From: Fundidesulfovibrio putealis DSM 16056
GTDB lineage: Bacteria > Desulfobacterota > Desulfovibrionia > Desulfovibrionales > Desulfovibrionaceae
Assembly (NCBI RefSeq): GCF_000429325.1
Contig: NZ_KE386885.1
Span: forward strand, 523,958-587,957
Reading direction: 5' to 3'
DNA length: 64,000 nucleotides
How positions within the stretch are numbered: the first letter of the stretch is position 1; the number at the start of each line of letters is the position of its first letter. The position numbers and the translations under genes are program-made. The notes beneath the pieces are model-generated. The model had not been told where the DNA came from. It ran no database searches and saw only the letters and a list, made by a program, of their open reading frames with translations. Positions 48,118 through 57,920 of this stretch are shown one piece after another.

Positions 48118-48327
48118 GAACGGTACGGGAGGCTGTCGGCTCTGCTGGCCTCTCTTTCAGCTCTTTCGGCCACGTTCCGGGACAATATGCCCGCACGCCT
48201 GTGCCTCGCGTCAGGGCGTACAGGGCCGGGCCTCGTATGTGTCGTCCGCGTATACGCGTCCATGGGAGAACATTCGGGACAGCGACGTTCTCGGTAGCGG
48301 ACGTAGTGCGGAAAATTGTGCCCTGTA

Positions 48328-48362
48328 CAAAAGAAAGGCCCCGTCCAGTTAAGGACAGGGCC
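48328..48362 (-). terminator. Minus-strand terminator
   Basis: GGCCCTGTCC pairs with GGACGGGGCC (one mismatch), loop TTAACT, followed on the minus strand by TTTCTTTT. It would end the chemoreceptor transcript or that of the small frame at 48409-48618. Confidence 0.65.
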
Positions 48363-48408
48363 AGTAGGTTGATACAATGTAATGTCTAAGTGTTGTGTAG
48401 CAGTGTCC

Positions 48409-48618
48409 TTAGCCAATACTGTAGAGCGTGACGGTTGCTCCGTCTGTAGCGTGCCTGGGAATATTCATTGTCCCTTGGCCTTGGTTTGCTCTACCTTGAA
48501 AGGAACTGTTCTTCTTCAGTATGATCCAATGGCATCGCCTCCGTTGAGGTAAACCAACAATCTCCTGAGACACGATCAACATATAGGCCTGAGCCTGGAG
48601 GTTGTCTAGAGGAAACAT
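48409..48618 (-). CDS. Possible small protein or gene remnant
   Basis: A 69-codon frame lies between the chemoreceptor and a minus-strand terminator. The C-terminus (MNIPRHATDGATVTLYSIG) looks protein-like, but the ribosome site is weak and the N-terminal half could be a shifted remnant. I recognise no family. Confidence 0.3.
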   Translation of the reverse strand: MFPLDNLQAQAYMLIVSQEIVGLPQRRRCHWIILKKNSSFQGRANQGQGTMNIPRHATDGATVTLYSIG

Positions 48619-48672
48619 CGCGCAGAGTGCCGCCTGAATTTTTTTTAATCGAAGCCTGGGCGGGACGGTTCC

Positions 48673-51195
48673 CTACATGGGCAGTCGGGGCCGGGTAAGG
48701 CTTGAAGATTCCAGCATATCCGGCTGTGCGCCACACACCTGGAGCGGCGCGTCGTCCGCCACCACCATGGACACGATCAGCTCCTTCAGTTCGCTGGCCT
48801 GGGCCGCAAGGTAAGTGATGGCCTCGGCGGTGTGCACCATGCCGTGCGAAGTTTCCTGGGCGATCTCGCCCACTTCGTTCACGGCGGCGTTGATTTCGTG
48901 GTGCGCGCTGGACTGCTCCTCGGCAGATGCGGCAATGCGCCGGACTTCCTCGGCCGTGGCCGAGGTGTAGTCCACGATTCGTCCCAGGGCGTCGCCGGAG
49001 CGCTTCACCAACTCCGTGGCCTGCTGGATGGCCTGGGAGGAGCGCTCCGTGCCCTCGATGTTCAGCTGGGTGCCGCGCTGGATCTCGGCCACGCTCTGCG
49101 ACACCTCGCGCGTGGCGGCCATGGTCTTCTCGGCCAGCTTGCGCACCTCTCCGGCAACCACGGCGAAGCCACGCCCGGCGTCTCCGGCGCGCGCGGCCTC
49201 GATGGCCGCGTTCAGGGCCAGCAGGTTGGTCTGGTCCGCGATGTCGTCGATGACCCCGATGATGCGTCCGATGGCCCGCGCCTTCTCGCCAAGTTCGTTC
49301 ATGCTCTGCAAATGCTCCTGTGACAGCGCCTGCACCGCGTCGATGGAGGCGATGCATTCGCCCACCACCGTGGAGCCCTCCCGCGCCTGCCCCATGGCTG
49401 AATCGGAGCTGGAGGCCGCCGCTCCGGCCACCTTGGCCACCTCGATCAGGGTGACGTTCATCTCGTCCATGGCGCGCGCGGTCTCGCCCAGGCGGGCGGT
49501 CTGGTGCAGCGCGCCCTCGCGGATGCTCTCCACCTGGCCGGATATCTCCTCCGCGCCCTGCGACACGTGCAGGGCGATGAGGTTGGCCTGCTCGGCAACG
49601 CGGGTGATCTTGTCGTTCTGGGAGCGGATCAGGGCTTCCTGATGCTTGATTTCGGTAAGCTCGGTGAACAGGGTGAATACGCCCAGGGCCGTGCCGTCCA
49701 GGTCGTAGAGCGGGGCGCAGTCCTGGCGCACGAAGAAGGCCGCGCCGCGCGCGCCGCACCCCTGGGACTGCGCGTCCTGCACGGGGCGCTTCTCCTGGAA
49801 GCAGCGCTGCGGGGCCGTCCCCAGGGCATCGTTTCCGGCGAAGAAACCGGCCACGTCGCGCCCGATGTACTGCGACTCGTCGCCGTCCAGCTCCAGGAGC
49901 GCCAGGAGCGGCCTGTTGACGAAGAGCACCCGGTCCTCGGTGTCGGTCACCAGACAGGGCACGGTCATGGCCTGGAGGATGCCCTGCGCGAAGCCCAGCT
50001 TGTTTTTGAGTTCGCCCACCATGCGGGTGAGCCCGCCGCTCAGAACGGCCATCTCGGCCTTGAAGCGCCCGGTGAGCACGGCCTGGAAATCGCCTGCGGA
50101 GATGCGCTCCAGGAAGCGCTGCAAGGAGTCGAATGGCTTTATGATCTCGCGGCGCACAAAGGCCAGCGAGCAGATCAGGATGAGCGCTCCCGTGACCAGC
50201 CCCAGCACCAGGCTGGCCGTGGTCAGCCTGTCCACGGCGGCGAAGGCCTCGTCCTCGTCGATCACCGTGACCATGGCCCAGGTGGCGTCCCCGGCCTGGA
50301 CCGGCGTGTAGGCCGCCAGCACGCGCTTGCCGGTCACGTCCTTGGAGATCTCGGCTCCGGTTTTCCCGGCCAGGGCCTCGGCCACGGGCGGGGTGTCCAT
50401 TTTGCCCTGGGCCGGGTTGGCGAAGGAGGCGGCCACGGAGTGCGTGGACGGGTAGGCGCTGCTGTCCGAGCGCATCAGGCGGTCCACGCCCACCAGATAG
50501 CTCTCGCCGGTTTCGTCCTTGCCCGAGCGCGACTTCATGATGGGGGCCAAGTCCTGAGGCGTGATGCGCAGGATGGCCACGCCGTCCACGCCTCCCACGT
50601 GATTGTGCACCGGGGAGGCCACGAAGGCGGCGGGCTCGTTCTTCAGGGGCGGGTAGGGGGCGAAATCCTCGAAAACAGTCTTGCCCTTCTTGGCGTCGCG
50701 CCAGGCGCGGGCCAGCCCGGAGTCCTTCAGGGGGCCTTTGTCCAGGTCCTCGCCCAGCTCCAGGCCCTTCTTCACCGTGAAGATCACCCGGCCGTAGTCG
50801 TCCACCAGGATGGCGTCCTCGTAGCCCAACACCTTGACGAAGGGCTGGAAGGCCGGGGACACGAACTGGACCATTTCCACGAATTCCGGGTCGTTCACGT
50901 CGGCGCGCTGGCCTGGCTTCACCTTGCCCATGAAGATGTCGCGCAGCATGGCTATGCTGTTGTAGACCTCCTTCACGGAGGCGTAGATGCGCACCTCGGC
51001 GTTCCACTTGTCCACCAGTTGCCTGAGGGCCTCCCTGCGCGAGTCGCGCACGGACTCCAGCTGGCTGAAGGCCTGCTGGGAGAGGCTGGCCGACGCCTGC
51101 CGGACGCTGTAGACGCCCATGAACAGAAGCGGGAGGATGCCGATGGCCAGACAGAACAGTATGAGTTTGGCCCGAAGGCTGAGCTGGATTTTCAC
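48673..51195 (-). CDS. Methyl-accepting chemotaxis protein with double-Cache and PAS
   Basis: The 840-residue receptor starts at a GTG behind AAGGAGTACCCCC. TM1 is at 8-30, a double-Cache periplasmic sensor at about 40-330 ([37 protein letters not shown]), TM2 at about 338-358, HAMP at 360-412, and a PAS domain at about 425-535. The signalling domain contains [21 protein letters not shown]. Double-Cache sensors usually bind small organic acids, amino acids or amines. The extra PAS may add redox or energy sensing. Ligand unknown. Confidence 0.94.
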   Translation of the reverse strand: MKIQLSLRAKLILFCLAIGILPLLFMGVYSVRQASASLSQQAFSQLESVRDSRREALRQLVDKWNAEVRIYASVKEVYNSIAMLRDIFMGKVKPGQRADVNDPEFVEMVQFVSPAFQPFVKVLGYEDAILVDDYGRVIFTVKKGLELGEDLDKGPLKDSGLARAWRDAKKGKTVFEDFAPYPPLKNEPAAFVASPVHNHVGGVDGVAILRITPQDLAPIMKSRSGKDETGESYLVGVDRLMRSDSSAYPSTHSVAASFANPAQGKMDTPPVAEALAGKTGAEISKDVTGKRVLAAYTPVQAGDATWAMVTVIDEDEAFAAVDRLTTASLVLGLVTGALILICSLAFVRREIIKPFDSLQRFLERISAGDFQAVLTGRFKAEMAVLSGGLTRMVGELKNKLGFAQGILQAMTVPCLVTDTEDRVLFVNRPLLALLELDGDESQYIGRDVAGFFAGNDALGTAPQRCFQEKRPVQDAQSQGCGARGAAFFVRQDCAPLYDLDGTALGVFTLFTELTEIKHQEALIRSQNDKITRVAEQANLIALHVSQGAEEISGQVESIREGALHQTARLGETARAMDEMNVTLIEVAKVAGAAASSSDSAMGQAREGSTVVGECIASIDAVQALSQEHLQSMNELGEKARAIGRIIGVIDDIADQTNLLALNAAIEAARAGDAGRGFAVVAGEVRKLAEKTMAATREVSQSVAEIQRGTQLNIEGTERSSQAIQQATELVKRSGDALGRIVDYTSATAEEVRRIAASAEEQSSAHHEINAAVNEVGEIAQETSHGMVHTAEAITYLAAQASELKELIVSMVVADDAPLQVCGAQPDMLESSSLTRPRLPM

Positions 51196-51469
51196 GGGGG
51201 TACTCCTTGGGTGGGTCGCGCGCGGACCATAGGCACGCCAAGGTTGGGGATTGGTTTAGGCCGCGTGACGATTGTGTTACGCAGGCTTCGCGCGTAAACT
51301 GATCGCGCAGTGCCGGAACGTGTTGAAAACAAAGGAGCCAGCCAAAGAAGACAGACGCGTGGATTGACTGTCATGGGAGTTCGGGAGCCGGTCATGGATT
51401 CGTCATATGATGCGGATAGCTTCGGGACGCCGCAGATTGCGGTCAGAACGTCCCCGAAAGGAAGGCCCA

Positions 51470-52681
51470 ATGACCCAGGAAGGCAACAAGAAGAATTACG
51501 TCCTCGACACCAACGTCCTCATCGAAAACCCCAACTCGGTGCTGGCCCTTCGAAACGGCAACGAAAACAACATCTTCATCCCCTACCACGTGCTCATGGA
51601 GCTTGAAACGCTCAAGAACACGCCCAAGCTCCGCCACATCGTCTCCAAAGTCATCACCAGCCTCATCGAGAACCGCGAACACATCACCTTCATCCGCAAC
51701 GGCGGCACCGACTCGCCCTTCACCCACATCGTGGACAACTACATCCTGGGCGAGATCGAGACCGCGCAGGACATGCAGGGCGTAAAAGACCCCATCCTGG
51801 TCACCAATGACCGCCTGCTGCAACTCCAGGCGTCGCTCAGAAACATCAAGAGCGAGGAACTGCGCGACTCCAAGCCCTTCGAGTCCGACTCGCAGCTGTA
51901 CACCGGTTTCGTGGAGGAGGCAAAGAACGCGCCGCCCAACTCGTTTCTCTGGCGCGACGGCAAGCCCGTGCTGCTGGGGCCGGAGGGCGAGAAGCCCATC
52001 GGCTACACCAACGACGTGTGGAACCTGAAGCCGCGCACCGTGTACCAGAACCTGGCCCTGGAGCTCATCTGCGCCGACCACGTGGACCTGGTGTCCATTC
52101 AGAGCGAGGCCGGGTACGGCAAGACCTACCTGGCCCTGGCCTCAGCCCTGTACATGGTGCTGGAGCGCAAGCTGTACGAGAAGGTGTTCGTGGTGAAGCC
52201 CACCATCGAGATCGGGGCCAAGCTGGGCTTCCTGCCCGGCGACATCGCCGAGAAGATGGAACCCTACATGAAATACATCTTCGACCTGCTGGTGAAGCTG
52301 CACAAGCAGCGTCCGGCCAACAAGATCTTCATGAACCCCAACGACGAGAACCTGCGCCTGAACGTGAAGAAGTTCGAGATCCTGCCGCTCGGCTACGTGC
52401 GGGGCATGAACATCGAGAACGCGTTCGTGATCGTCGACGAGGCCCAGAACCTGTCGCGCACGGAGGTGCGGGCGCTTTTGACCCGCATGGGCGAGGGCGT
52501 GAAGTGCGTGTGCCTGGGGGATACCTCGCAGGTGGACAACCCCTATCTGAACGAGGCCAACAACGGACTGAACTGGATCGTGAGGAAGTTCAAGGGGTTT
52601 GGGAACTACGGGCACATCGTGCTGAAGGGGGACCGCTCGCGCGGGCCGATCACGGACATGGTGCTCAAGAGCAAGCTGTAA
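51470..52681 (+). CDS. PhoH2-type protein (PIN domain plus PhoH ATPase)
   Basis: The 403-residue protein begins with a PIN ribonuclease domain (YVLDTNVLIENPNS; acidic residues through about 130) joined to a PhoH helicase domain with Walker A SEAGYGKTYLALA and Walker B AFVIVDEAQNLS. PIN-PhoH proteins act as RNA helicase-nucleases. The start follows AAAGGAAGG; the upstream frame to 51407 is not supported. It is a single-gene unit. Confidence 0.93.
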   Translation: MTQEGNKKNYVLDTNVLIENPNSVLALRNGNENNIFIPYHVLMELETLKNTPKLRHIVSKVITSLIENREHITFIRNGGTDSPFTHIVDNYILGEIETAQDMQGVKDPILVTNDRLLQLQASLRNIKSEELRDSKPFESDSQLYTGFVEEAKNAPPNSFLWRDGKPVLLGPEGEKPIGYTNDVWNLKPRTVYQNLALELICADHVDLVSIQSEAGYGKTYLALASALYMVLERKLYEKVFVVKPTIEIGAKLGFLPGDIAEKMEPYMKYIFDLLVKLHKQRPANKIFMNPNDENLRLNVKKFEILPLGYVRGMNIENAFVIVDEAQNLSRTEVRALLTRMGEGVKCVCLGDTSQVDNPYLNEANNGLNWIVRKFKGFGNYGHIVLKGDRSRGPITDMVLKSKL

Positions 52682-52689
52682 GGGGAGGT

Positions 52690-52740
52690 TGGTCGAGGGG
52701 AACGCCTCCGCAGGCCTTAGGGCTGCGCCCTTTGGAATCC
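52690..52740. repeat. Dispersed intergenic repeat, copy F (short)
   Basis: The hairpin AGGGCTGCGCCCT at 52719-52731 with flanking CGCCTCCG and TTTGGAATCC matches the core of copies B and D in degenerate form. Confidence 0.4.
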
Positions 52741-52924
52741 GCAAGTATGCCATGCCTTTGCCTGGACGGGATACTGTTCGACAGGCGGCAGGCGACCTCT
52801 CTTGCGAGAGCCGCATGATTATTGAAAAAGAAACTATGGTTTTTTGTGGATAGGTTCGTGAACCAGAAGCATGAACTTTAAAGGCGCAGCGCGAACACAG
52901 TAGGCAGCCGCGCGTTGGATTTCT

Positions 52925-52953
52925 CAAGCGCCCCGGAAGGGGCGCTTGTCTTG
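52925..52953. terminator. Terminator between phoH2 and the TSUP gene
   Basis: A perfect 10-bp stem (CAAGCGCCCC with its complement) and GGAA loop are followed by TCTTG on plus. It lies between convergent genes and may serve either. Confidence 0.7.
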
Positions 52954-52963
52954 CGGCCAGGGG

Positions 52964-53710
52964 TTACAGCGCCCCCAACGCCGCCTTTCCGGCCTGCCAG
53001 ACCATCGTCAGTCCGATGATCCCTAAAAGCGTCAGCACCACGGCCCGGAAGGTCCTCTCGTTCACCTTGCCGCAGGCGGCGCCTCCGGCCCAGAGTCCGC
53101 CCAGGAGCGCGGGCAGGGCCAGCGCGTACAGCTTCAGTATGTCAAAACTCACCAGCCCCTGCGCGCTCTGAATCCCCACGATGCCTATGCCGGTCAGCAG
53201 GAAATAGAACGTCAGCGTGGCGCGCAGGGCGTCGCGTCCCCAGGGCTGTCTGGCGGCCCAGGCGATCACCGGCGGGCCGTTTGCCCCTGTCACCGGGCCG
53301 ATGCACCCGCTCAAAAATCCCGCTGCGAGCGTCCACCCCTTGCCGATGTGCGCCCTGGGCTTTGTCGTGGTGACCGACTGGGTCACCATGGCCAGGATGA
53401 TCGCGCCCAGAAGCCCCTTGATGAGCGAGTCCGACGCGCCTTCCAGCAGCCACGCGCCGACCGCCATGCCCGGCACGGAGCCCAGGAGCAGCATCTTCAT
53501 GGAGCCGCGCTCGATGTGGCCGTGCAGCCTGAGGACCATCACCACGTTGATGCTGAGCGCGACCAGGCTGACCAGGGGGACGGCGGCGCGCACGTCCAGG
53601 ACGGTAAGCAGTATGGGGAGCGCCACCAGCACGGAGCCGAAGCCGGAGAAGCCCTGGATGAATCCGGCGCAGAGGGACGCGCCGAGGATGACGGGTATGA
53701 GCGGTTCCAT
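52964..53710 (-). CDS. TSUP/TauE-SafE family membrane transporter
   Basis: The 248-residue protein has about eight hydrophobic segments. The family signature GFIQGFSGFGSVLVALPIL is at the N-terminus, repeated in modified form as GFLSGCIGPVTGANGPPVI mid-protein. TSUP proteins export or import small sulfonates, sulfite or other organic anions. AAGGA lies upstream of the chosen ATG. No biosynthetic neighbour identifies the substrate. Confidence 0.88.
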   Translation of the reverse strand: MEPLIPVILGASLCAGFIQGFSGFGSVLVALPILLTVLDVRAAVPLVSLVALSINVVMVLRLHGHIERGSMKMLLLGSVPGMAVGAWLLEGASDSLIKGLLGAIILAMVTQSVTTTKPRAHIGKGWTLAAGFLSGCIGPVTGANGPPVIAWAARQPWGRDALRATLTFYFLLTGIGIVGIQSAQGLVSFDILKLYALALPALLGGLWAGGAACGKVNERTFRAVVLTLLGIIGLTMVWQAGKAALGAL

Positions 53711-54031
53711 TGGGAGAGGGGTCCTTATTGGTGCGCGCAATCGCGCGCCTGGACCGACGCACTATGCGCCCCGGGGCGTTAAGGCAAGCGGAGGGATGCG
53801 AGGGGCGTTTTGATCGGGGAGTTCCTGCCGGAACAAGGAGTCAGGCTTCAGAAGAAATGACCCTGCTCAAGCAGGCAGATGGAATCAGGCGCGGACGTCC
53901 AGTGCAGAGGGGGCGTGCGCCGTCCGGAACGAGAAGCACGCAATAATTATAAGGGATTCCACAAGGGCGGAGCCCTTTGGCCGCCGGAGGCTGATCCTCG
54001 TCGGAATCACCCCTCAAGCCTGGGGCTCCAA
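53711..54031. repeat. Intergenic gap with dispersed repeat, copy B
   Basis: The left part (53711-53950) shows nothing clear. Bases 53963-53977 hold AAGGGC/GCCCTT with loop GGA, followed by TGGCCGCCGGAGGCTGATC, matching copies A and D. GGATTCC and GGAATC flank it, suggesting a larger stem. Confidence 0.5.
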
Positions 54032-55501
<1,470 letters not shown>

Positions 55502-55654
55502 GCTTGGTCTCCGCGTTGGGGTGATCATCGCTGGGAATATGCAAGATATGCGCCTGGGAAAAATATTCCCGCCGCTTTACGGGACGGCGGCGGGGGCTGG
55601 CGGAGCCTGGGGGGGCGGTAACACGTTCGTCACGCAGCGAGCGTAGGTGAGGCC

Positions 55655-55687
55655 TTGCCTCCCGCGCGAAAGCTGCTAGTTTACAAT
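55655..55687 (+). promoter_or_regulatory. Candidate promoter of the GAK operon
   Basis: TTGCCT (55655-55660), a 16-base spacer, and TAGTTT (55677-55682) preceded by the extended TGC element, in an AT-rich spot. It lies 33 bases before the first GAK gene. Confidence 0.4.
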
Positions 55688-55714
55688 TCAAATTCAGGAC
55701 CTGGAGGTCGGCGG

Positions 55715-56314
55715 ATGCCCACCATTATGACCGGAAAATACAAGTCAGAGACGGTTGTGGAGAAGAGCGCGCTGGCGGGTTGGCTGCGCGAACTGGCGGA
55801 CGGCGTGGAGGCCGGGGAGCTGCCCTCGCAGGGCGGGCCGGTGAGCCTTGAGGGCTGCAGGGGCATGAAGCTGTCCGTGAAGCACGGGATGGGCGAGACC
55901 CTGTTCGTCAAGCTCTCCGTCAAGTTCCCCAAGCCCCCCAAGACGCTTGGGGCGGTTATGCCCGGCGACACCGACGACTCCGAGTATCCCGGCGACGAGG
56001 ATGAGGAGGACGACGAGTCTGGAACGCTTCCCAAGTATAAATCACTTAAAAAGCACATGAAGCAGACCTTCAAGGCCATCGGAGCGGCCCTGGCTGCGGG
56101 ACAGGTGCCCCCGACCCTGGAGGCCCAGAGCTTCATCGCGGATTCCCGCCTCATGGTCAGCTATCCGGGCAAGGGCGACGAATTCTACGCCGCCTACCTG
56201 GAAAAGACCGAGGCCTTCCAGGCGGCCCTGGACGCAGCCGACATCGAGGCCATGAAGGCCCTGTACCAGGATCTGGTCCAACTCAAGCGGGACTGCCACT
56301 CCCGTTACGCGTAA
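55715..56314 (+). CDS. GAK system XXXCH-domain protein
   Basis: The protein has 199 residues from the ATG behind GGAGGTCGGCGG; the earlier Met at 55655 is in the promoter. Residues 6-72 resemble the amphi-Trp domain of the protein at 57597. Residues 85-103 are an acidic linker. Residues 105-199 form the XXXCH domain, ending KRDCHSRYA with Cys194-His195: a cytochrome-c CxxCH-like motif lacking its first cysteine. Heme attachment is therefore uncertain. It heads the GAK operon and is a candidate substrate or carrier for the ligase and kinases. The family name is from memory of protein-family models. Confidence 0.82.
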   Translation: MPTIMTGKYKSETVVEKSALAGWLRELADGVEAGELPSQGGPVSLEGCRGMKLSVKHGMGETLFVKLSVKFPKPPKTLGAVMPGDTDDSEYPGDEDEEDDESGTLPKYKSLKKHMKQTFKAIGAALAAGQVPPTLEAQSFIADSRLMVSYPGKGDEFYAAYLEKTEAFQAALDAADIEAMKALYQDLVQLKRDCHSRYA

Positions 56315-56324
56315 GGCCGCAACC

Positions 56325-57500
56325 ATGCCCGAAACATCCATGGAACAGCTGAAGGCAGGCGCGCGCATCTGCACGGAGATCGACCTCTCGTCCATCCCGC
56401 GCGAGGTGACCGACTGGGACATCGAAACCTTTCTGGCCCTGACCTGCGCCGGGATCACCCCGGAGCAGCGCGAGGCCGTGCGAAACCCCGTGGCGCGCTT
56501 TCCCCGCCAGGAATACGTGCTGGCGGTGCACTGGCACCCGGAGCATGTCCCCATGGACATGATCTCCGACCGCATAAACGCCATGTACCCCAACCGGCGC
56601 GACGAGCTCATCATCCCCACCCAGCACAACCAGATACTCACCTGGGGGGACTACTCCGGGGTGGAGGTGGACTGCTACTCCCACGGCTTCAACCGCAAGG
56701 TGCAACTGCTCATCCACATGCGGGCTGACCAGGTGGAGAGGGCCGGGGTGCTCAGCAACATGCTCAAGCACACGTTCAAGTACCGCTCCTCGCAGCTCTT
56801 CGAGTACCTGGACGCCCTGTGCGAGCCCGAATGGGCCGACCGCCGCCACGCTGCTGCGGCAGTGGCCGGGTCGGACGAGGACATCGTCGATTTCACCTCC
56901 ATCCACGCCTGCCGCCTGAAGGCTCTCCTGACGCAGAACGAGACCCGCACCCCCCAGGACGCCATCAAGAACAAGCTGGTGCGAAACTATCTGGACTGCC
57001 TGCGCGAATTCTACGACGCGCGCTTCATCAACAAGGTGCAGGTCTACGCCAAGGCCGTGAAAGAGGTGGTGAAGGAGAACTTCTCCCTGGCCTACTTCTA
57101 CCGCGCCTCCGAGGTGGTGGAGGAGGCCCGCTCCATCGGCGCGGGCGTGGTCATCCCGCACCCGGAGCAGTTCTGGCCCATCCTTTTGCGCAACTACGAC
57201 GTGGACGGCATCGAGGTGTGGAACCCGCAGTCGCAGCAGTACACGGAGTTCCTGATAAACGTGGTGCTGGACCAGAACCGGCGCGGCTACCACAAGGACC
57301 GCCCCATGCTCATCTTCATGGGCGACGACTGCCACATGAGCGAAAAACTCAAGCGCCCCGAAGAGCAGGACAAGGAAAAGGTCAGCCGCGAGATCGGGCT
57401 GCAACCCGCCTGGGACGATCTGGGCATCGCCAAGGGGCTCATCATGTCCGGCGTGAGCCGCAAGACCGTGATGGACGAGTACCGCTCCAGGCTGGGCTGA
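56325..57500 (+). CDS. PHP-like metal-dependent protein of the GAK locus
   Basis: The 391-residue protein lies 10 bases after the XXXCH gene. It carries PHP-type metal motifs in order: HWHPEH (His69, His71), PTQH (His101), YSHGF (His120), IPHPEQ (His279) and GDDCH (Asp334/335, His337). PHP proteins are metal-dependent phosphoesterases or polymerase-associated nucleases. A phosphatase acting against the locus kinases is an appealing inference. The C-terminal segment (NPQSQQYTEFLINVVLDQ near 300-317) is not typical of histidinol phosphatase. The function of this family is unproven. Confidence 0.75.
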   Translation: MPETSMEQLKAGARICTEIDLSSIPREVTDWDIETFLALTCAGITPEQREAVRNPVARFPRQEYVLAVHWHPEHVPMDMISDRINAMYPNRRDELIIPTQHNQILTWGDYSGVEVDCYSHGFNRKVQLLIHMRADQVERAGVLSNMLKHTFKYRSSQLFEYLDALCEPEWADRRHAAAAVAGSDEDIVDFTSIHACRLKALLTQNETRTPQDAIKNKLVRNYLDCLREFYDARFINKVQVYAKAVKEVVKENFSLAYFYRASEVVEEARSIGAGVVIPHPEQFWPILLRNYDVDGIEVWNPQSQQYTEFLINVVLDQNRRGYHKDRPMLIFMGDDCHMSEKLKRPEEQDKEKVSREIGLQPAWDDLGIAKGLIMSGVSRKTVMDEYRSRLG

Positions 57501-57504
57501 GGCC

Positions 57505-57560
57505 CTTCCGGTTGGAGTCGGCCCGGCGTCATTTCGTAACGCGGCCGGGCTATTGGGTTG
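57505..57560. other. Hairpin within the GAK operon
   Basis: GCCCGGC and GCCGGGC pair across about 16 bases between the PHP-like and amphi-Trp genes, without a T-run. It could partly uncouple expression of the two halves of the operon. The gap is 96 bases, the longest before the HprK gene. Confidence 0.35.
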
Positions 57561-57596
57561 ACGTCCGCAACGACGTTCGCAGCGAGAGGTATCTTG

Positions 57597-57917
57597 ATGG
57601 ACAAGAAGGACAAGAAGGAACTGCCCGCCCGCGAGGGCAAGTTCAGCTACGAGGCCGTGGAAGACGCAGCCTCGCTGGCAAAATATCTCCAGGCCCTGAC
57701 CGAGGGCTTCGCCAGCGGCAGCATGCGCTTCTCCCGCAAGGACCTGGACATGGAGCTGTGCCCCAAGGGGCTGATCGGTTTCGCCGTGGAGGCCAAGGCC
57801 AAGGACGGACGCATGAAGCTGGCCCTGAAGTTCGCCTGGCGCGAGAGCGTGGAGGCCAAGGAACCCAAGAACGATACCCTGGCCATCGTGCCCGGAGCGT
57901 GCGGGGAAAAGGTGTAG
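57597..57917 (+). CDS. Amphi-Trp domain protein (GAK system)
   Basis: This is a 106-residue protein from the ATG behind GAGAGGT. After a Lys-rich start (MDKKDKKEL) comes one amphi-Trp domain: GKFSYEAVEDAASLAKYLQ, a Gly/Ser turn, and a strand ending KLALKFAWRES with the Trp at 81. Amphi-Trp domains are small and found beside ATP-grasp and HPr-kinase-related genes. Residues 1-85 align with residues 1-72 of the XXXCH protein. It may be a substrate or adaptor of the system. The stop lies 3 bases before the next ATG. Confidence 0.82.
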   Translation: MDKKDKKELPAREGKFSYEAVEDAASLAKYLQALTEGFASGSMRFSRKDLDMELCPKGLIGFAVEAKAKDGRMKLALKFAWRESVEAKEPKNDTLAIVPGACGEKV

Positions 57918-57920
57918 CCC

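Larger units (their letters stand above)
47566..48672. other. Long interval with no secure gene
   Basis: About 1.1 kb of lower-GC, irregular sequence lies here. It carries two weak candidates listed separately (47827-48117 plus and 48409-48618 minus) and a minus-strand terminator near 48335. A 71-codon minus-strand frame from 47857 has GAGGACACC upstream but no recognisable product. The region looks like decayed or acquired DNA. Confidence 0.45.
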
